DNA from: Heterodera schachtii
Taxonomy: Eukaryota; Nematoda; Chromadorea; Rhabditida; Heteroderidae
Length of the DNA stretch: 64,000 bases
Direction: 5' to 3'
Assembly (NCBI GenBank): GCA_023374025.1
Contig: SIJG01000022.1
Span: 1,240,001 to 1,304,000, forward strand
The notes under the pieces: model-generated
The model's input: the letters and a program-made list of their open reading frames with translations, nothing else
Told to the model about the DNA's origin: nothing
Database searches by the model: none
Part shown: piece by piece, positions 60,352 through 64,000 of the stretch
How positions within the stretch are numbered: position 1 is the first letter of the stretch
Layout of the letters: every line of letters begins with the position of its first letter
Program-made: the position numbers and the translations under genes

Positions 60352-61955
60352 TTACATGCCATCGCCTAACCCATCCTTCACCTCCTTGGCACGGCTGTGC
60401 TTCGTCTGTTGGCTGTGTGTGCCGTCGTCGTCCATCTGAAGGCACTCGAGTGCCATGGCACGGTTGTCCGCCGTGGGCAGCGTGCCCTCCAACAAATCGT
60501 TCGCTTCCAAGCGATGCTGAAATGGAACCCAAATTGAGGGCGCATTTTCAAAACATTGAAATGCAAAAGCAGCCCAAACTCACTCCACCAAACTGAGCGA
60601 CCAAATGGCGAAGGCATGCAATTGCGTTGACCGGCACCGCGTTTTCGTCCTCCTCCGTGTTGAGCACAAACGCGACGTGTTGGTGACCGTCGACACTTCC
60701 GAAAAGGTCCTGTAGAAAAAATTGGTACATATATGGTTTATCCACCCAAAAAAATTTTCAAAAATTTTTTTTCTTGAAATATCACTAAGAAATTTTTTAT
60801 GAAAAATTCCTAGGTTTGAAAAAAATTTTCGGGGGGGGGGGGGGGGAAACAACGGAGGGGGGATGAAGTGCACCCAAAATTCGGATCCGGTATTCGTCAT
60901 CGGAATGTTATCATAATTAGTGAATGGGCGTAGTTAGTGGAAAGACTAACCCCTTGCCCAATGGATGCCATTTTTTGAAAGTAAAACCGTTGAAAAAATT
61001 TTCAAAAAAATTTTTTCTTGAAATTTTTTCACTAAGAATTTTTTATGAAAAATTTTTTCGGGGGGGGGGGGGGGGAACGACGGGGGCGGGGGGAATGAAG
61101 TGCACCAAACAATTCGGATCCGGTATTTGACATCGGTAAAACAAATTTTATCACGATTAGTGAATGGGCGTAGCCGGAGAGAGGCTAACCGCTGAGGGCT
61201 TATAGTCTTATTGGCTAGGCCTTTAAATCATTGAAATACACAAAATGAAAAAAAATTTGGTTTTAAAAATTTGTTGAAAATTAACCCGTTCGAAGCACAA
61301 GTTCAATTGCGGATTGGTGACAAGCGCAATGGGACCGACTGCTGACATCAACGCATGCACAACAAGCAACGAATGACGACCAGTTCCGACGAGACGGTCA
61401 AGCACCTAAAAATCAAGAAAAATTACATGCCATCGCCTAACCCATCCTTCACCTCCTTGGCACTACTGTGTTTCGTCTGTTGGTTGTGTGTGCCGTCGTC
61501 GTCCATCTGAAGGCACTCGAGTGCCATGGCACGGTTGTCCGCCGTGGGCAGCGTGCCCTCCAACAAATCGTCCGGTTCCAAGCGATGCTGAAATGGAATC
61601 CAAATTGAGGGCGAATTTACAAAAACCATTGAAAACTCACCCCACCACACTGAGCGACCAAACGGCGAAGGAATGAAATTGCGTTGACCGACACGGGCAG
61701 CTGCGCGGTTTTGCCCGACTCCTCCGTGTTGAGCACAAACGCGACGAGTTGGCGACCGTCGACACTTCCGAACACCTGCTGAAAAAATGCATAATAAAAC
61801 GATTTGCCCTCGCGTATGGCTTAAATAAAGCAGGGAAACGCGTGGATTTAACAATGCTTTTGCTTTACCTGAGCAATTTGCGGTGGAGACAATGGTCGTT
61901 TCAGTTGTCGCGTCGGTAGAGCCAAGGCATTGTCAAACTTAACAACGGCACTCAT
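60352..61955 (-). CDS. Unidentified protein with an internally duplicated exon pair
   Basis: Six exons, 61955-61869, 61778-61641, 61587-61453, 61405-61286, 60709-60584 and 60516-60352, are all phase 0 and give 256 aa plus stop. Exons 2 and 5 are related (QVFGSVDGRQLVAFVLNTEE and DLFGSVDGHQHVAFVLNTEE), as are exons 3 and 6 (HRLEPDDLLEGTLPTADNRA and HRLEANDLLEGTLPTADNRA). In exon 3, GAG|GTGAAGG is used as a donor. In exon 6 the same bases read through to VKDGLGDGM and a stop. Exon 4 (VLDRLVGTGRHSLL...) has no second copy. No targeting signal is evident. I recognise no family. The start follows an AG a base or two upstream. The alternative is two tandem genes, but the second copy has no own start exon. 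Confidence 0.65.
60745..61190. repeat. Two tandem copies of a family F-containing segment, about 240 bp period
   Basis: Each copy has TTTTCTTGAAAT, TTTTTTATGAAAAATT, a G run of about 15, GAATGAAGTGCACC or its variant, ATTCGGATCCGGTATT and ATTAGTGAATGGGCGTAG. Both are in the intron between exons 4 and 5 of the duplicated-exon gene, between its repeated exon pairs. Confidence 0.75.
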
Positions 61956-62879
61956 CCTCAGATATCAGACGGAACGGTGGTCAGCAAAGAATATGGACTC
62001 TAAAGATTATTGGGAAAAGGAAAACAATTTGCAATTTATAACACAACAAAAAGTTTAAATGTCGAATTCGACAGCGTTATCGGCCGTTAGCAAACCAAAA
62101 AAAAAAAAAAAAAATTGTTTCCCCCTAATTTTTTCATAGTTTAACAAAAATGGTACATACAATCGAATATTTGTTTGATTAGAAAGTTTTCTTTAATCTA
62201 AGCATTATTAATGGTGGCATTAACCCTAAATCATTTATTTGCTGGTCCGCTAATGAAAGTAGACCAGGCAAACACTCGTTTCTTAAATTGAATGGCTCTA
62301 AGAAAATGATAAGTTTTAAAATGTAAATTTTCGTCAAATGGACGGACCCGGACGATATTAACAGGGATTGTACGTATGGGTGAATACTTTTTTCCTTTAG
62401 TTGCCTCATTTGTGACACAATTGATTGTGATACAAATGTGCGCATGTTAATTACCAAATTTATCAATTAGGTATATAATTTTTGTCAATTTTTTCATTCG
62501 AAAAATGCGTTGTCACACAACAATAAGCATAAATAAACAGAACACCTTTTTAAAGGGTACATCAATACGAAAGAAAAAGACCAGCTTTCGGATTACTGCT
62601 AGGTCAGATCCAAATTTATTAGATTTAAAAGAATGAATGGCTTTTTCTAAATTTTTCGTCCTTTCGCCATTTGTCAATCTTTTTTTTTGAATATTCATAT
62701 TCAAATAAAAATATTTTATATTTTTTTGGCGTTTTGTTACTTCCTTTCATTTTTTTTTCTTAATGCTTTGTTTGGTGAATTTTTAGGTTTAAGATTTGAG
62801 ATAAATTTTCATATTTGACCAAATGTTAAGAAAATTAAGAAAAAAATATTTATTTAATTAAAGTAATTAACAAATTAAA
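61956..62879. other. Intergenic DNA, nothing recognised
   Basis: AT-rich sequence upstream of the duplicated-exon gene. A minus-strand open frame at 62179-62466 has no recognisable features, so I do not call it. A promoter for the gene cluster would be expected here, but I cannot point to one. Confidence 0.4.
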
Positions 62880-63850
62880 AAACGAAAACAAATTCCATGC
62901 GTGTGTTGTACGCTTTGAAAACAAAGGTGAGGAAAGACAAAATGAAAAAAACAAAATCATGAAAATTGATCAAAACAACGGCTCCCGAAGTCGATGACCG
63001 GAGGCCATCAGTTAGTTGTTCAACCGTTTGATGCGGTTGTTGATGACCGTCCGAACAATCGTCGATGGCATTTTGTTGTTCGTCAACAACAACGGCACTC
63101 GAATTGAAGCATTGTTGGCACCGACGAGCAGACGAAGCGCATGCATCAGCAACTGTTTAGCCTCAAAAAAAGAAATGAGAAGTTTTCTGTTTTTAACATT
63201 GGCTCCAAGAAATTACAAAAAAAAAATGGAAAACTTTTACAAAAAGTGATGCCAAATTAGGAAAATGGTATTTTTAACATTTCTATTGCATATTTACCAG
63301 CAAATTTGCGCTCCATGTTTTTTAGAATATAAATTTAAAAAACCTTGTGAATTTTTGTCAAAAAAAACATTTTCCGGACAAGCAGATTGGAAATGCCCCC
63401 ATTTTTGGATGAAGGCCTCAAAATAAAAATTTTCGAAAATATGTAAAAAAAAACCAAAGCATTTGCGCCGGCCACTTGGGTGGCGTCCGTCAGAAAGTCG
63501 GCGGCCAGCTTGAAATTGTTGGCAAAACAGTACTCCACCGCAATGTACAACAACGGCTCGAACTGACCTTCGAGAATTCGGGAGGCCTAAAAACTCACAA
63601 AAAAAAAATTTTTTTTTCAAAAAAACACCCTCACCCTCAAGTAGCAGTTCATCGCCTGCTCGTGCTCCTCCATGTAGAACAGCGCGTGCCCGTAGGCCAA
63701 CCAACCCTCGCCAAAGCCGGAATTCATCATGGTGCACTTGTCTAAACAAAATTGGAACCATGAAACGGTTAAATATGCCAAAATTCGTGGCACTGTCCGG
63801 CTGAATGAACGGCACGTCGTCCCAATGGCACTGGAATGGCAAAAAAAAAA
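62880..63850 (-). pseudogene. Rearranged partial duplicate of CDC16/APC6
   Basis: Segments match parts of the CDC16 gene in the same order, with pieces missing. 62880-62960 matches its 3' flank (about 53140-53220). 62980-63165 matches exon 54738-54486 in part. 63295-63315 matches the end of exon 54941-54893. 63465-63595 matches exon 55239-55108. 63625-63745 matches exon 55390-55284. 63786-63840 matches the start of exon 57209-57007. The last CDC16 exons and exons 55684-56562 are absent. One T is lost at about 63103 relative to the parent (GAATTGAAG against GAATTTGAAG), shifting the frame after VGANNAS. The exon at 63465-63595 is still open. It cannot encode a working APC6. Confidence 0.88.
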
Positions 63851-64000
63851 TTTTTTAGTTTTTTTTTCCACGAAAATTTTTTTTGCAGATATTAATAAAG
63901 CGTTTTATGGAAAACGTTACTAAATTAAAAAAGTGGGAATAGCGCGTCCCCAAAAATCGTTTTTCACCAAATTTAAAAGAAATATTTGGGGGGGGGGGGG
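63850..64000. other. Right edge of the window, nothing recognised
   Basis: AT-rich sequence ending in a G run of at least 12 at the edge. The run resembles the homopolymer tracts of families F and G, or the end of an assembly gap. Confidence 0.3.

Noticed and set aside
62179..62466. 95-residue minus-strand frame
   Set aside because: AT-rich, no recognisable motif, no supporting splice partners.

Overview
This window is nuclear DNA of a eukaryote. All recognisable genes are split into many short exons, separated by AT-rich introns of about 50 bp to a few kb. Rebuilding exons by homology and checking that reading phase closes at each junction gives seven gene models plus one truncated pseudogene. 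The Raf kinase resembles nematode LIN-45 more than vertebrate Raf in its Ras-binding domain and 14-3-3 sites. About one intron in ten starts with GC instead of GT. Acceptor AGs lie immediately upstream of most start codons, as expected for trans-splicing, and closely spaced genes run in the same direction. Together these suggest a nematode. The GC-AG introns and the repeat-rich, homopolymer-laden intergenic DNA recall plant-parasitic cyst nematodes, but species assignment is an inference.

Layout. 1-914 (+): the 3' end of an SRSF1/SF2-type splicing factor. 2.5-8.6 kb (-): a 16-exon SLC17-type membrane transporter. 8.6-19.8 kb: no gene recognised; purine/pyrimidine microsatellites, tandem arrays and fold-back elements. 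19.8-30.0 kb (-): a 16-exon RAF kinase (lin-45 orthologue) with a one-base frameshift in its kinase domain. 30-41 kb: mostly repeats, including an apparent hAT-type MITE with 8-bp target duplication, plus one weak coding candidate at 30.4-30.7 kb. 41.1-42.2 kb (-): a secreted or membrane protein of unknown family. 43.1-62.0 kb (-): a compact run of four genes. In transcription order these are an unknown protein with duplicated exons, a small coiled-coil protein, the APC/C subunit CDC16/APC6, and the small-subunit processome protein UTP21/WDR36. Gaps between coding regions are 181, 357 and 275 bp, which would fit a nematode operon. 62.9-63.9 kb: a rearranged, frameshifted partial copy of CDC16.

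The identified genes are housekeeping or signalling genes: mRNA splicing, solute transport, Ras-ERK signalling, mitotic ubiquitin ligation and 18S rRNA processing. No pathway links them apart from the possible operon. The most notable signals are the high share of GC-AG introns (7 of about 70), the Raf frameshift, the CDC16 segmental duplication, and several families of near-palindromic elements in introns and intergenic DNA. All exon borders come from reading the sequence and matching families from memory; no alignment or transcript evidence was available.
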